This document shows, one piece after another, positions 36,205 through 44,469 of a DNA stretch of 49,577 nucleotides (the stretch's first letter is position 1; every line of letters starts with the position of its first letter). The stretch lies in the NCBI GenBank assembly GCA_001803205.1, contig MHBE01000063.1, positions 1-49,577 on the forward strand. The letters run 5' to 3'. The notes under the pieces are model-generated. The model was not told where the DNA came from. It was given only the letters and a program-made list of their open reading frames with translations, and did no database searches. The DNA is from Lentisphaerae bacterium GWF2_38_69 (GTDB lineage: Bacteria > Verrucomicrobiota > Lentisphaeria > Victivallales > GWF2-38-69). Both the position numbers and the translations under genes were made by a program.

Positions 36205-38082
36205 ATGGATTCCCATCAAAGAGTACTAACAGTTCATGCAAACTCTTCCTTTTACAGAATAGACCGCTACAAAATAGGCGAATATTTCGGGCCTCTTGAC
36301 CTGGGATTGCATCTTTGGCGCAAGTACAACAGTCTTAATATTGGCGTAGGAGTTCTTGCAGGTTCAATTTTCCCTGGTTCTAATAGACTATTTTTTACTG
36401 GTTATTCTCCATGTTGGGACGGTTTTTACATCTCTTCGATGGGCGGGGCAGGACTTGTCTTCAATAACCTAGGTATCAATATGCTCTCTATTATCGCCAA
36501 GGCTCCATCGCCTTCAATCCTTTATCTTAATAGAGACAGAAGCGAAGAAATCCAGGTAGAACTCATCCCTGTAAATCTAAATGAAGTCTGGAATTCAGGA
36601 AGAAAAGGCATCTATTCTCTTACAGACTATACATATGAAAAACTTGGATCCAAATTTAAGACTGATCCTAGAATCCTTGTGGTAGGCCCTTCCGCCCTTG
36701 AAACTGATGTCGGCGCAATCTGTTCAGTGCCGATCGATGACGGAAAAATAGGTTTTGTCGATACATGGGCAGGCAGAGGTGGGCTTGGATCAAGAATGCT
36801 TCAGCAGCACGGCATAGCAGCTGTTATTTACGGCGGGACACATATTGAAGAAGACTTCAGGGACAGAGTCGTAGCTGATAAATGGTTTGTAGAGAAATAT
36901 CAGAAGAAATTAGCTTCTAAGGATTTTGAAGCTACAACTAAATACCGTTTCGAACCTAAGTTTGAAACAGGCGGAACATTCGGCGTAAACTTCAAAACGC
37001 TCAAGGGTAAAATGATGTCTTTCAACTATAAGAGCATCTATATGAGTGAAGAAGAACGCCTAAAAATTCATCAGGATTTTGTCATAAATCACTATTTGAA
37101 ACAATTTAACGAAGAAACTATCAAAACCAAGAATCAGAGAACATGCGGTGAACCCTGTGCAGCTCTCTGCAAGAAAATGAACGGAATATACAAGAAAGAT
37201 TATGAGCCGTATCAAACGATGGGGCCTCTTTCCGGAATATTCGATCAGAGGGCTGCAGAAGCGCTTAATCATCACGCTGACATGTACGGATTTGATGGAA
37301 TAGCTATAGGCGGTATAATCGCATGGCTCATGGAATGCTTAGATGAGGGATACTTCACTCCTGAAGAACTTGGCGTAACAAAAAAACCTTACTTCAAGGC
37401 TGAGGGTTTTGATGTAGTCAATCACTCCATGAATAATGCTGAACTTGGGATAGAACTTCTTGATTCTATCATTCTCAAGAGAGGAATTATCGATTTCTCC
37501 AGAGGGCCAAGGCTTTGGGCCAGAAAATATTCAAGACTTAAACAAAACAGAAATATAAAGGACAGCTTTGTCTGCGTAAAGAATACAAGAAACGGATGGA
37601 TGGTTCCAAATCAATACTGGGCTCCCGGATTGCTCGCACCGATGCCAATAATGGGCAAGTATTATCTGCATTATGGCGATGATTTTGTTCCGCCAAGAGA
37701 ACTCGGCAAAAAGAATGCGGCTCGATTTAAAGGAGAGATGCTCGTTGACAATGTCGGCATATGCCGTTTCCATAGAGGCTGGGCAGAAGAAATGATTCCT
37801 GAGATTATTGGATCATTATACGGAATGCAAAAAGAGTATATCGAAGCTATTGATGTTTGTGCCGAAAAGATAATTTCCAGAAATAAATCTTTCTTCTGGG
37901 TGGGGAGAAGATCCACTGATTTTATTTACTGTTTCCTTAAGAGAAAGAAAGATATCGATAAGTGCGAACATCCTGAACTCACAAATTGGATTGATGCTTT
38001 CGAAAAGGACAAAAATGAAGCTGCTCTCAATTTCTGGTACGAAATGCACAAAGGAATGCTTGAGAGCTTTATCAAACCATAA
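36205..38082 (+). CDS. Glyceraldehyde-3-phosphate:ferredoxin oxidoreductase-like (AOR family)
   Basis: Tungsten enzyme of the aldehyde:ferredoxin oxidoreductase family, 625 residues. From memory it aligns best with Pyrococcus GAPOR: FAGSVLPGS-like AGSIFPGSNRL, SSMGGAG, VVGPSALETDVGAI, DTWAGRGGLGS, TGGTFGVN, then TCGEPCAALCKK and late DNVGICRFHRGW. The [4Fe-4S] ligands are C314, C318, C322 and C520, spaced C-X3-C-X3-C as in GAPOR, not C-X2-C-X3-C as in AOR. GAPOR oxidises glyceraldehyde-3-phosphate to 3-phosphoglycerate, reducing ferredoxin, and bypasses GAPDH and phosphoglycerate kinase. It follows the xdhC-like gene, with GAGG before the ATG. Substrate could differ. Confidence 0.8.
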   Translation: MDSHQRVLTVHANSSFYRIDRYKIGEYFGPLDLGLHLWRKYNSLNIGVGVLAGSIFPGSNRLFFTGYSPCWDGFYISSMGGAGLVFNNLGINMLSIIAKAPSPSILYLNRDRSEEIQVELIPVNLNEVWNSGRKGIYSLTDYTYEKLGSKFKTDPRILVVGPSALETDVGAICSVPIDDGKIGFVDTWAGRGGLGSRMLQQHGIAAVIYGGTHIEEDFRDRVVADKWFVEKYQKKLASKDFEATTKYRFEPKFETGGTFGVNFKTLKGKMMSFNYKSIYMSEEERLKIHQDFVINHYLKQFNEETIKTKNQRTCGEPCAALCKKMNGIYKKDYEPYQTMGPLSGIFDQRAAEALNHHADMYGFDGIAIGGIIAWLMECLDEGYFTPEELGVTKKPYFKAEGFDVVNHSMNNAELGIELLDSIILKRGIIDFSRGPRLWARKYSRLKQNRNIKDSFVCVKNTRNGWMVPNQYWAPGLLAPMPIMGKYYLHYGDDFVPPRELGKKNAARFKGEMLVDNVGICRFHRGWAEEMIPEIIGSLYGMQKEYIEAIDVCAEKIISRNKSFFWVGRRSTDFIYCFLKRKKDIDKCEHPELTNWIDAFEKDKNEAALNFWYEMHKGMLESFIKP

Positions 38083-38095
38083 TTATTTGTATAAT

Positions 38096-38121
38096 ATCTC
38101 CATCTGATAACATGGAGATTT
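38096..38121 (+). terminator. Possible terminator after the GAPOR-like gene
   Basis: ATCTCCAT (38096-38103) and ATGGAGAT (38112-38119) form a perfect 8-bp stem with an 8-base loop, followed only by a short T/A tract. It lies 14 bp after the stop and may separate the next two genes. Confidence 0.45.
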
Positions 38122-38218
38122 ATAGTCGGAAGAGATGGTTTTTTGGTTTTAAGTTTTAAATTTAAAGTCTCAGACTATAGTACAACAAATAATAAATAGG
38201 CAATTCAAGGAGGCCTGT

Positions 38219-39436
38219 ATGTTGGAAAAGATGAGAAATTTCATTAGAGAAATCCCTAAAACCGATCTGCATGTACATCTTGACGGTTCCCTGAGACTGG
38301 AAACTTTGATAGAGCTGGCAAAACAAGAAAAAGTCAAACTTCCTTCTTATGAAGAATCAGGGCTTAGAGAACTGGTCTTTAAAGAAAAATACTCAAGCCT
38401 TGGAGATTATCTGAAAGGTTTCGCGTATACTTGTGCGGTACTTCAGAATAAGGAAAATCTCGAAAGAGTTGCTTATGAACTTGCCATTGATAATATTGCC
38501 GAAAATGTCCGTTATCTGGAAGTTAGATTTGCCCCTCAGCTCCATCAGAGCCAAACCCTATCACTTCCTGAAATAATAGGAGCTGTAAATAACGGTCTTG
38601 AGAGAGCAAGACTTGAACATAAATTATCCCCTGGATCAACTTCTGGAAAAGATATTCCTTTTAGATATGGAATTATTGTTGGCGCAATGAGATGCTTCAA
38701 TGAATATTTCTCATCGTATTACTCAGACCTTTTCAAAATTATGTCGCACGCTCCCAAAAAAGAAGTATTTAAAGCTGCTTCTATGGAGTTGGCAAGAGCT
38801 GCTGTAAAAATCAGAGATGACCACAACTATGCTATTGTGGGATTTGACTTGTGCGGAGAAGAACATGGCTACCCGGCAATCCTTCACAAAGACGCATATA
38901 CATATGTCCACAAGAATTTCATGGGCAAAACTGTTCATGCAGGAGAAGCTTATGGTCCGGAATCAATCTTTCAGGCCATCACAGATTGCCACGCAAACCG
39001 AATTGGGCATGGAACTTTTCTATTTGAACATACTGAAATTAAAGATCCTGACATTGTTCATCCTGAGAAATTTGCTGATGCTCTGTCCAACTATATTGCA
39101 GGAAGAAGAATTTCTATTGAAGTTTGTCCGACCAGCAATCTGCAGACATTGCCTCATCTTAAAAATGACATTAGAAACCATCCCATAAAAAAAATGATCG
39201 ACAAACGACTCTCTGTCTCCATATGTACAGATAACCGTCTTGTCTCCAATACAACCGTAACAAAAGAGCTTTCGCTGATTGTCGAAAATTTTGATTTGAC
39301 TCCAAAACAATTCAGGGATTTGGTTATAGCAGGTTTTAAAGGTTCCTTCTTCTATAGTTGTTATGTAGACCAGAGAAAGTTTGTGAGAGAAGCAATTGAC
39401 AGATACGACTCACTTGCAAAAGAATTTTTTAGTTGA
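38219..39436 (+). CDS. add: Adenosine deaminase
   Basis: Zinc amidohydrolase converting adenosine to inosine. DLHVHLDGSLR (H18, H20), the central GFDLCGEEHGY, VHAGEAYG and NRIGHGTF hold zinc and catalytic residues. The last metal motif reads CTDNRL rather than TDDP, a variant also seen in actinobacterial adenosine deaminases. At 405 residues it is longer than E. coli Add (333), with an insertion around residues 120-150. AAGGAGG gives a strong ribosome site. The Fe-S aldo/keto reductase begins 7 bp after the stop, so they are co-transcribed. Confidence 0.9.
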   Translation: MLEKMRNFIREIPKTDLHVHLDGSLRLETLIELAKQEKVKLPSYEESGLRELVFKEKYSSLGDYLKGFAYTCAVLQNKENLERVAYELAIDNIAENVRYLEVRFAPQLHQSQTLSLPEIIGAVNNGLERARLEHKLSPGSTSGKDIPFRYGIIVGAMRCFNEYFSSYYSDLFKIMSHAPKKEVFKAASMELARAAVKIRDDHNYAIVGFDLCGEEHGYPAILHKDAYTYVHKNFMGKTVHAGEAYGPESIFQAITDCHANRIGHGTFLFEHTEIKDPDIVHPEKFADALSNYIAGRRISIEVCPTSNLQTLPHLKNDIRNHPIKKMIDKRLSVSICTDNRLVSNTTVTKELSLIVENFDLTPKQFRDLVIAGFKGSFFYSCYVDQRKFVREAIDRYDSLAKEFFS

Positions 39437-39443
39437 CCAGTTT

Positions 39444-40580
39444 ATGAAATATAGGAAATTTGGGAAAACAAATATCGAGCTCTCAGTCCTAGGTTTCGGC
39501 TCAATGAGACTCCCGGTAATTGATAATAATCAAGCTAACATTAATGAATCTGAAGCTATAAGAATGATGCACTATGCCTTTGACAACGGCATAAATTACA
39601 TCGACACGGCATATCCTTACCATGAAGGGCAAAGCGAGTTAGTCGTAGGCAAAGCACTTAAACACCGATATAGAGATAAAATTCACCTTGCCACTAAGCT
39701 TCCATCCTGGGCTATTGAGAGTTATTCAGATTTCGATAAATACTTAGACGAGCAGCTCGCCAAGTTGCAGACTGACCATATTGACTTCTATCTGATCCAT
39801 AATCTCCATGCAAATGTATGGCCCAAAATAAGAGATCTTGGAGTTCTTAACTGGTGCGATAATATTATCAAAAGCGGCAAAGTCAGATATGTTGGTTTCT
39901 CTATTCATGATACAGCAATCTTATTTAAAGAAATACTCGATTCTTATAACTGGGACTTTTGCCAGATTCAATATAACTATATGAATGAAGATATTCAGGT
40001 AGGAACTAAAGGCATTGAATATGCTTATCAGAAAGAAATCCCTGTAATAATCATGGAGCCGCTTCTTGGCGGAAGCCTTGTGCAATTGCCCACGCAGATA
40101 AAACAGCTTTTCGATAATGCAGGGAAAGACCATATAAATATGGCTCTCCAATGGCTTTGGAACAAAAAAGAAGTCTCTCTGGTTCTGAGCGGAATGAGCT
40201 CGATGGAACAGCTTGTAAAAAATATCGAATATGCTTCCAAAGCCTCAATAAATTCTTTTTCAGCAAAAGATTATGATCTGATGGAAAAGATTAAAAACGA
40301 ATACTCTAAGCTCGTCCCTATTCCTTGCACAAAATGCCGCTATTGTTTGCCATGCCCTAAAAATATAGAAATCCCTCATCTTTTCGGGCTATATAACGAT
40401 GCGGTAGTTCATAAGGATAAAAGCCAGTGGCTTTATAGGGTAATCTATAACAACAACATCCCTGAAGACCGGCGTGCTGATGCCTGCATTAAATGTAGAA
40501 AATGTGAGGCTAAATGTCCACAGGGAATAAAAATAGCAAACTGGATGCCCAAAGTTCATTCTGAGCTTTATGAACCTTGA
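39444..40580 (+). CDS. Aldo/keto reductase with C-terminal 2x[4Fe-4S] domain
   Basis: A 378-residue COG1453-type aldo/keto reductase. Residues 1-270 are the NADPH barrel: YIDTAYPYHEGQSE (catalytic Asp and Tyr), ATKLPSW (Lys), FYLIHNLH (His). The C-terminus carries two ferredoxin-like cysteine clusters, CTKCRYCLPCPKNIEIP and CIKCRKCEAKCPQGIKI. Such enzymes link NAD(P)H and ferredoxin-type centres; substrates are mostly unknown. The ATG at 39444 is favoured over an upstream in-frame ATG inside the deaminase gene, because conserved sequence starts at MKYRKFGKT. Confidence 0.9.
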   Translation: MKYRKFGKTNIELSVLGFGSMRLPVIDNNQANINESEAIRMMHYAFDNGINYIDTAYPYHEGQSELVVGKALKHRYRDKIHLATKLPSWAIESYSDFDKYLDEQLAKLQTDHIDFYLIHNLHANVWPKIRDLGVLNWCDNIIKSGKVRYVGFSIHDTAILFKEILDSYNWDFCQIQYNYMNEDIQVGTKGIEYAYQKEIPVIIMEPLLGGSLVQLPTQIKQLFDNAGKDHINMALQWLWNKKEVSLVLSGMSSMEQLVKNIEYASKASINSFSAKDYDLMEKIKNEYSKLVPIPCTKCRYCLPCPKNIEIPHLFGLYNDAVVHKDKSQWLYRVIYNNNIPEDRRADACIKCRKCEAKCPQGIKIANWMPKVHSELYEP

Positions 40581-40657
40581 CAGAGCTTATCATATCCAAA
40601 ATATTTTTTTTCGTTTATAGATTAATTATTAACTTAATATATGGATAATTTTTATGC

Positions 40658-40687
40658 TTAGGCTAGATTTTAAGTATTTGAGCCTAA
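40658..40687. repeat. Inverted repeat before the OlsB-like gene
   Basis: TTAGGCT (40658-40664) and AGCCTAA (40681-40687) are perfect arms 16 bases apart, 38 bp before the OlsB-like start. This could be an operator or a leader hairpin; no T-tract follows. A 16-codon ORF overlaps it but has no support. Confidence 0.35.
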
Positions 40688-40724
40688 CAGAATATAAAAC
40701 TTAATACATTTGAGAGTTCTTTTT

Positions 40725-41576
40725 ATGTATAATTTGGATTTATCCCTCTTTCCGAAGTCTATAGTGTATCCCACTGTGCTTGCTGATTCAGAGAGATTTT
40801 TAATAAAAATTGCAGAGACAGATGAAGAACTTAAAGCTACGCTTAAATTGCGTTACGAGGTTTTCAATGTAGAGCAAGGACACGGTTTAGACCAATGCGC
40901 TTCTTATGGCTTGGATTTTGATGAATATGATAAATATTGCCTTCAGCTGGTTGTCCTGGATAAACAAGAGAAAGCTCCTGTCGGAACATATCGCCTTCAC
41001 CTGGGCTCTATAGCATTGGAAGGCAAAGGATTTTATTCTTCGACAGAATATGAGATCAAAGGGCTTGAAAAAATTGCAAGCATATCGATGGAACTTGGAA
41101 GATCATGCGTAAGAACTTCATTCAGAACTGGAGCAGCAGTGGCTCTCTTGTGGGGTGGCATAGGCGAACTTATGATGCGCGCCAAACTCCGCTATCTTTT
41201 TGGATGCGTGAGCATGGAAGCTTACAACGCTGCTGCTACCTGGGCTATCTACGAGCATTTTAAAAAGGATAATTTGACTACCGATTTAATTAAAGGTACT
41301 CCTCTTAAAGGATTTGAGCTTGATAAGTCAACACCGGACGAAATAAAAATATATTCAGACAATATCCGTAATACTATGAAAGATTTTGTCCCTCCATTGC
41401 TGAAAGGTTACCTTAGGCTTGGTACGAAAATATGCGGGGAGCCATTGTTCGATCCTGTATTTAAAACAGTTGATTTTCTCATCCTTCTTGATACTTTTTC
41501 AATGCCTGAGCGCTATGCAAGGCACTTCAATTACAAACCTGCCCAATCTCAAGCAGCACCAATACAATGTACATAA
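40725..41576 (+). CDS. OlsB-like N-acyltransferase (ornithine lipid type)
   Basis: GNAT-fold acyltransferase, 283 residues, similar to OlsB, which attaches a 3-hydroxyacyl chain from acyl-ACP to ornithine to start ornithine-lipid synthesis. The core has TLKLRYEVFNVEQG, VGTYRLHLGS, SMELGRSCVRTSFRTGAAVALLWGGIGE and FGCVSMEAYN, followed by a hydrophobic C-terminal region with PPLLKGYLRLGTKICGEPLFDP typical of the family. The ATG at 40725 has GAGAG 9 bases upstream. olsA is not adjacent, and no strong signal for other lipid genes is seen, so the exact acceptor stays open. Confidence 0.85.
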   Translation: MYNLDLSLFPKSIVYPTVLADSERFLIKIAETDEELKATLKLRYEVFNVEQGHGLDQCASYGLDFDEYDKYCLQLVVLDKQEKAPVGTYRLHLGSIALEGKGFYSSTEYEIKGLEKIASISMELGRSCVRTSFRTGAAVALLWGGIGELMMRAKLRYLFGCVSMEAYNAAATWAIYEHFKKDNLTTDLIKGTPLKGFELDKSTPDEIKIYSDNIRNTMKDFVPPLLKGYLRLGTKICGEPLFDPVFKTVDFLILLDTFSMPERYARHFNYKPAQSQAAPIQCT

Positions 41577-41612
41577 AAAAAGCTACTATAATCAATGATA
41601 ACTATAGTAGCT
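41575..41612 (-). terminator. Intrinsic terminator after the LysM lipoprotein gene
   Basis: AGCTACTATA and TATAGTAGCT form a perfect 10-bp stem with a 12-base loop. On the minus strand it is followed by seven T, about 22 bp beyond the LysM stop. It could also act on the OlsB-like transcript, with which it is convergent. Confidence 0.85.
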
Positions 41613-41634
41613 GAGAGAAAATAAATTATCTATT

Positions 41635-42636
41635 TTACTCTTCGGGAATATTAACTACAATTCCAACTTTAGGCTGAGCATCACCGGCTATTGTGGGATT
41701 TACTTTCTTAAGATCTTCAATGCTCACTCCATACATATCAGATATTGTCTGCCATGTATCGCCTTCTTTTACTGTATGAGGAAGATAGTTCGCCTGAGAC
41801 AAAGTTGATGAAGTTTCCGATTCTTTCTCTTGTGAAGGTTCCGGAGCAGGCGCAGCTTGAACGACTTCAGGCACAGAAGATGAAGACTTTGCTGAGTCAT
41901 TATTAGATTCGGTTTTCTGAACAGGAGTAGCGACTTCAGGAGCTATAGCTGGAGAAGATTCGGTTTTTACTATTTTCTTCTCTTGAGCAGCTACAGCCGG
42001 TTCAGCTTTTTTTGCAGTTGCTTTTCCACCAGGAATTGTTATCTTCTGTCCAACTTTCAGAAATGCATTTGAAGTTAAATTATTAACTTCAGCAAGTTTC
42101 TTAACACTAATATGATTCTTTTTTGCTACTGACCAGAGAGAATCGCCACTCTTAACTACATATACACTGCCTTCTGAGTGTACTGCTGCTGCTGATCCAG
42201 AAGCTGAAGAGATATTTTTTGGTTGAGTCAGTCCTGCTGGAGGAATTTGAAGATTTTGTCCAGCTTTTAAAGAAGCCTTAGGCTCAATGTTATTGTAAGC
42301 TGCAAGTTCATTTACGCTGAGATCAAACATTTTAGATATTTTCCATAGCGAATCGCCTTTTTTGACGATGTATTTTACTTGAGAAACAGAAGATACATGA
42401 GTTAATGGGGCAGATGTTTGCAATTTTTCTACAGGAGCAGGAGTCGTCTCTATAATTGTACTTGGAGAAGCTGTCTGATTAGCATCTGCAGGTGGATTCA
42501 GACTGGGAGGTGGAATTTCTCCATTATCTTGAAGGACAGGTGTGCTGCTGCAGGCATTTAATAAGAGCACTAAACTCGATACTCCTGCTAAAGCGATCAG
42601 TTTTGCGGTTTTGTTTTTATTGCTCGGTTTTCTCAT
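41635..42636 (-). CDS. LysM-repeat lipoprotein (NlpD-like, three LysM modules)
   Basis: A 333-residue lipoprotein with signal MRKPSNKNKT...LLLNACS and lipid cysteine C29. Three LysM modules (about 87-133, 157-202 and 285-331) of the form VVKSGDSLWSVAKKNHISVKKL would bind peptidoglycan. Ser/Ala/Pro/Glu-rich linkers separate them. No M23 peptidase domain follows, unlike classic NlpD. AAGGAG precedes the ATG, which lies inside the end of murD (20-bp overlap). The chlamydial murD-nlpD pair has the same order, so an envelope-division role next to MurD is a fair inference. Confidence 0.9.
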   Translation of the reverse strand: MRKPSNKNKTAKLIALAGVSSLVLLLNACSSTPVLQDNGEIPPPSLNPPADANQTASPSTIIETTPAPVEKLQTSAPLTHVSSVSQVKYIVKKGDSLWKISKMFDLSVNELAAYNNIEPKASLKAGQNLQIPPAGLTQPKNISSASGSAAAVHSEGSVYVVKSGDSLWSVAKKNHISVKKLAEVNNLTSNAFLKVGQKITIPGGKATAKKAEPAVAAQEKKIVKTESSPAIAPEVATPVQKTESNNDSAKSSSSVPEVVQAAPAPEPSQEKESETSSTLSQANYLPHTVKEGDTWQTISDMYGVSIEDLKKVNPTIAGDAQPKVGIVVNIPEE

Positions 42637-43972
42637 CTATATATCTCCTTATAATTAAACTTTTAAAAATATTTCCTCTTTCAATATAATTCTTGAACAT
42701 ATCCATACTTGCAAATCCCGGAGAAAGCAATACTACATCTCCGCTTTCTGCATAATCACATGCAGAATAAACAGCTTCCTGAAATGTCAAGCAACTGCAG
42801 TAATTAAATACTTGTGAACATAAATTTTCTAGTTTTGTTTTTGATTTTCCAATAATAAATATTTTCTTTATAACATTTTTATAATCTAAAATCGGAGTGA
42901 AATTCATATCTTTATCAAGACCTCCTGCAATCAAACAGATGTTTTTATTGTTACCAAAAGCCTCCAATGCCGCCATCATTGATAAAGGATTTGTTGATTT
43001 TGAATCATTTACAAAGATAATTCCATCTTTTATAAGGATTATTTCCAGTCTGTGTTCTCCAAGGTTAAAGCCTCCGGCTGCTTTAATTATCTGTCTTCTA
43101 TCAAATCCAAGAAAATCACAAACTGCAATTACAGGCATAGCATTTTCAAGATTATGCTGCGCTCTCCCCATCACTCCCAACTCATCATTTAAGCAAAAAA
43201 GCCTTTTATTTTTGTAAATTGTATCAGAACTTACTGAAAAATTACTTATTTCGGGTGTTTGGGAAAAAGTCTGAAGGCTGCCTTTATAATTGGTTATAAA
43301 TCTAGTCAGGTTCTTATTTACAATCAGGCAATCAGAAGAAAACTGATTCATATAAATCTTTAACTTGTCTTTTAGATAATTTTCAAATGTTCCGTGCCAA
43401 TCTATATGATCCGATTCAATATTCAGGATAATTGCTATATGAGGCCTGAATTTTTTACAGTAATGAAGCTGAAAAGAACTTATTTCCAGAACAATATAAT
43501 CATATTTTTCATTGCTGAGAAGAACATCTGAGAGAGGATAACCTATATTCCCTGCCCCAATTACTCTTTTTTGCAGATTTTTAAGGACATGCACGCAGAA
43601 TTCCGTAGTTGTAGTTTTTCCATTTGTGCCTGTAATGGCAATAATCGGAACTGAACAGTATTTAGCAGCAAATTCAGTTTCGCTTATGATAGGTTTACCG
43701 CTTTTGTCTGCTAATTTTCCAAGATTTGTTTTCGGGCCAATCCCAGGACTTACAATAATTAAATCACTATGCGGAAGTTCTCCGCCTTTAAAGGATAATA
43801 ATACTTTTATCCCAAAAGATTTAAGCTCCGATTTATACTCTGAAAGATTCTCATTTTCAGCCTCATCTAAAGCTATAACTTCATAGCCTTTAGATTTTGC
43901 CAATTTAGCTCCCGCAAAACCACTCTTGCCTAAACCAAGAACTAAAATAATTTCTTTGTTTTTTAAAAACAT
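42617..43972 (-). CDS. murD: UDP-N-acetylmuramoyl-alanine--D-glutamate ligase
   Basis: Adds D-glutamate to UDP-MurNAc-L-Ala during peptidoglycan precursor synthesis. LGLGKSGFAGAKLA is the N-terminal nucleotide fold, ITGTNGKTTTTEF the Mur-ligase ATP loop, NIESDHIDWHGTFENYL the metal-binding segment, and VNDSKSTNPLSMMAALEAF the C-terminal signature. The 451-residue length is normal. No ribosome site is obvious. Other mur/fts genes are absent here, so this pair has split from the usual dcw cluster. Confidence 0.96.
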   Translation of the reverse strand: MFLKNKEIILVLGLGKSGFAGAKLAKSKGYEVIALDEAENENLSEYKSELKSFGIKVLLSFKGGELPHSDLIIVSPGIGPKTNLGKLADKSGKPIISETEFAAKYCSVPIIAITGTNGKTTTTEFCVHVLKNLQKRVIGAGNIGYPLSDVLLSNEKYDYIVLEISSFQLHYCKKFRPHIAIILNIESDHIDWHGTFENYLKDKLKIYMNQFSSDCLIVNKNLTRFITNYKGSLQTFSQTPEISNFSVSSDTIYKNKRLFCLNDELGVMGRAQHNLENAMPVIAVCDFLGFDRRQIIKAAGGFNLGEHRLEIILIKDGIIFVNDSKSTNPLSMMAALEAFGNNKNICLIAGGLDKDMNFTPILDYKNVIKKIFIIGKSKTKLENLCSQVFNYCSCLTFQEAVYSACDYAESGDVVLLSPGFASMDMFKNYIERGNIFKSLIIRRYIDEKTEQ

Positions 43973-43991
43973 ACAATTTTTTTTACTTTAT

Positions 43992-44019
43992 TTGACAAAA
44001 AAGAAATAACCATTATTTT
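43992..44019 (+). promoter_or_regulatory. Promoter of tRNA-Gly
   Basis: A consensus TTGACA (43992-43997) is 16 bases from TATTTT (44014-44019), ending 14 bases before the tRNA. Confidence 0.55.
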
Positions 44020-44033
44020 CATAACACTTTTAA

Positions 44034-44108
44034 GCGAGCGTAGCTCAGTGGTAGAGCTTCACGTTGCCAACGTGACTGTCGTGGGTTCAACTCCCATCGC
44101 TCGCTCCA
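44034..44108 (+). tRNA. tRNA-Gly (anticodon GCC)
   Basis: Acceptor arms GCGAGCG/CGCTCGC pair perfectly. The D arm is GCTC/GAGC, the anticodon stem TCACG/CGTGA with loop TTGCCAA (anticodon GCC), the T stem GTGGG/CCCAT with loop TTCAACT. Discriminator T and CCA are encoded. A seven-T stretch follows immediately and probably ends transcription. Confidence 0.97.
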
Positions 44109-44469
44109 TTTTTTTCTCCCTCTTCAGACTATATTTCACTTTGCCTTAATTTATTTTTATTTGTGCTCGTTATTAACTCGAAAAGTTTCCAAAAAGCACG
44201 CAGTCTTTATGAGACGCAATTAAATATACTCTTTACCAGATAGCATACAATAAAGCATATAGTTGAAGCTTCATAAAACAAAGAGATTGACCCTACTGCT
44301 CATTTGAAGAGCAAAGAATTTTTAATTTCTAAGATAGAACACCGATATAGTATCATTAAGAGAAAATCCCTTTGCATTTATATATTTTCTAAAATATATT
44401 ATAATGTATTGTGAAATTTCAGGCTCCATCGATGGCTGGGCTAAATACAAACTATTAGGAGGTTTGATT
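44109..44469. other. 361-bp intergenic region between tRNA-Gly and ahpC
   Basis: No ORF with coding character was found. The left end holds the T-run of the tRNA. The middle is AT-rich without clear structure. The right end holds the ahpC promoter with a palindrome. Confidence 0.7.
44380..44405 (+). promoter_or_regulatory. ahpC promoter with a 20-bp palindromic operator candidate
   Basis: ATATATTTT (44380-44388) and AAAATATAT (44391-44399) are perfect inverted arms around CT, directly abutting a consensus TATAAT (44400-44405). A repressor at this site would cover the spacer and -35 region. Peroxide regulators such as PerR use AT-rich palindromes of this size, so redox control is a reasonable guess. 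Confidence 0.4.
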
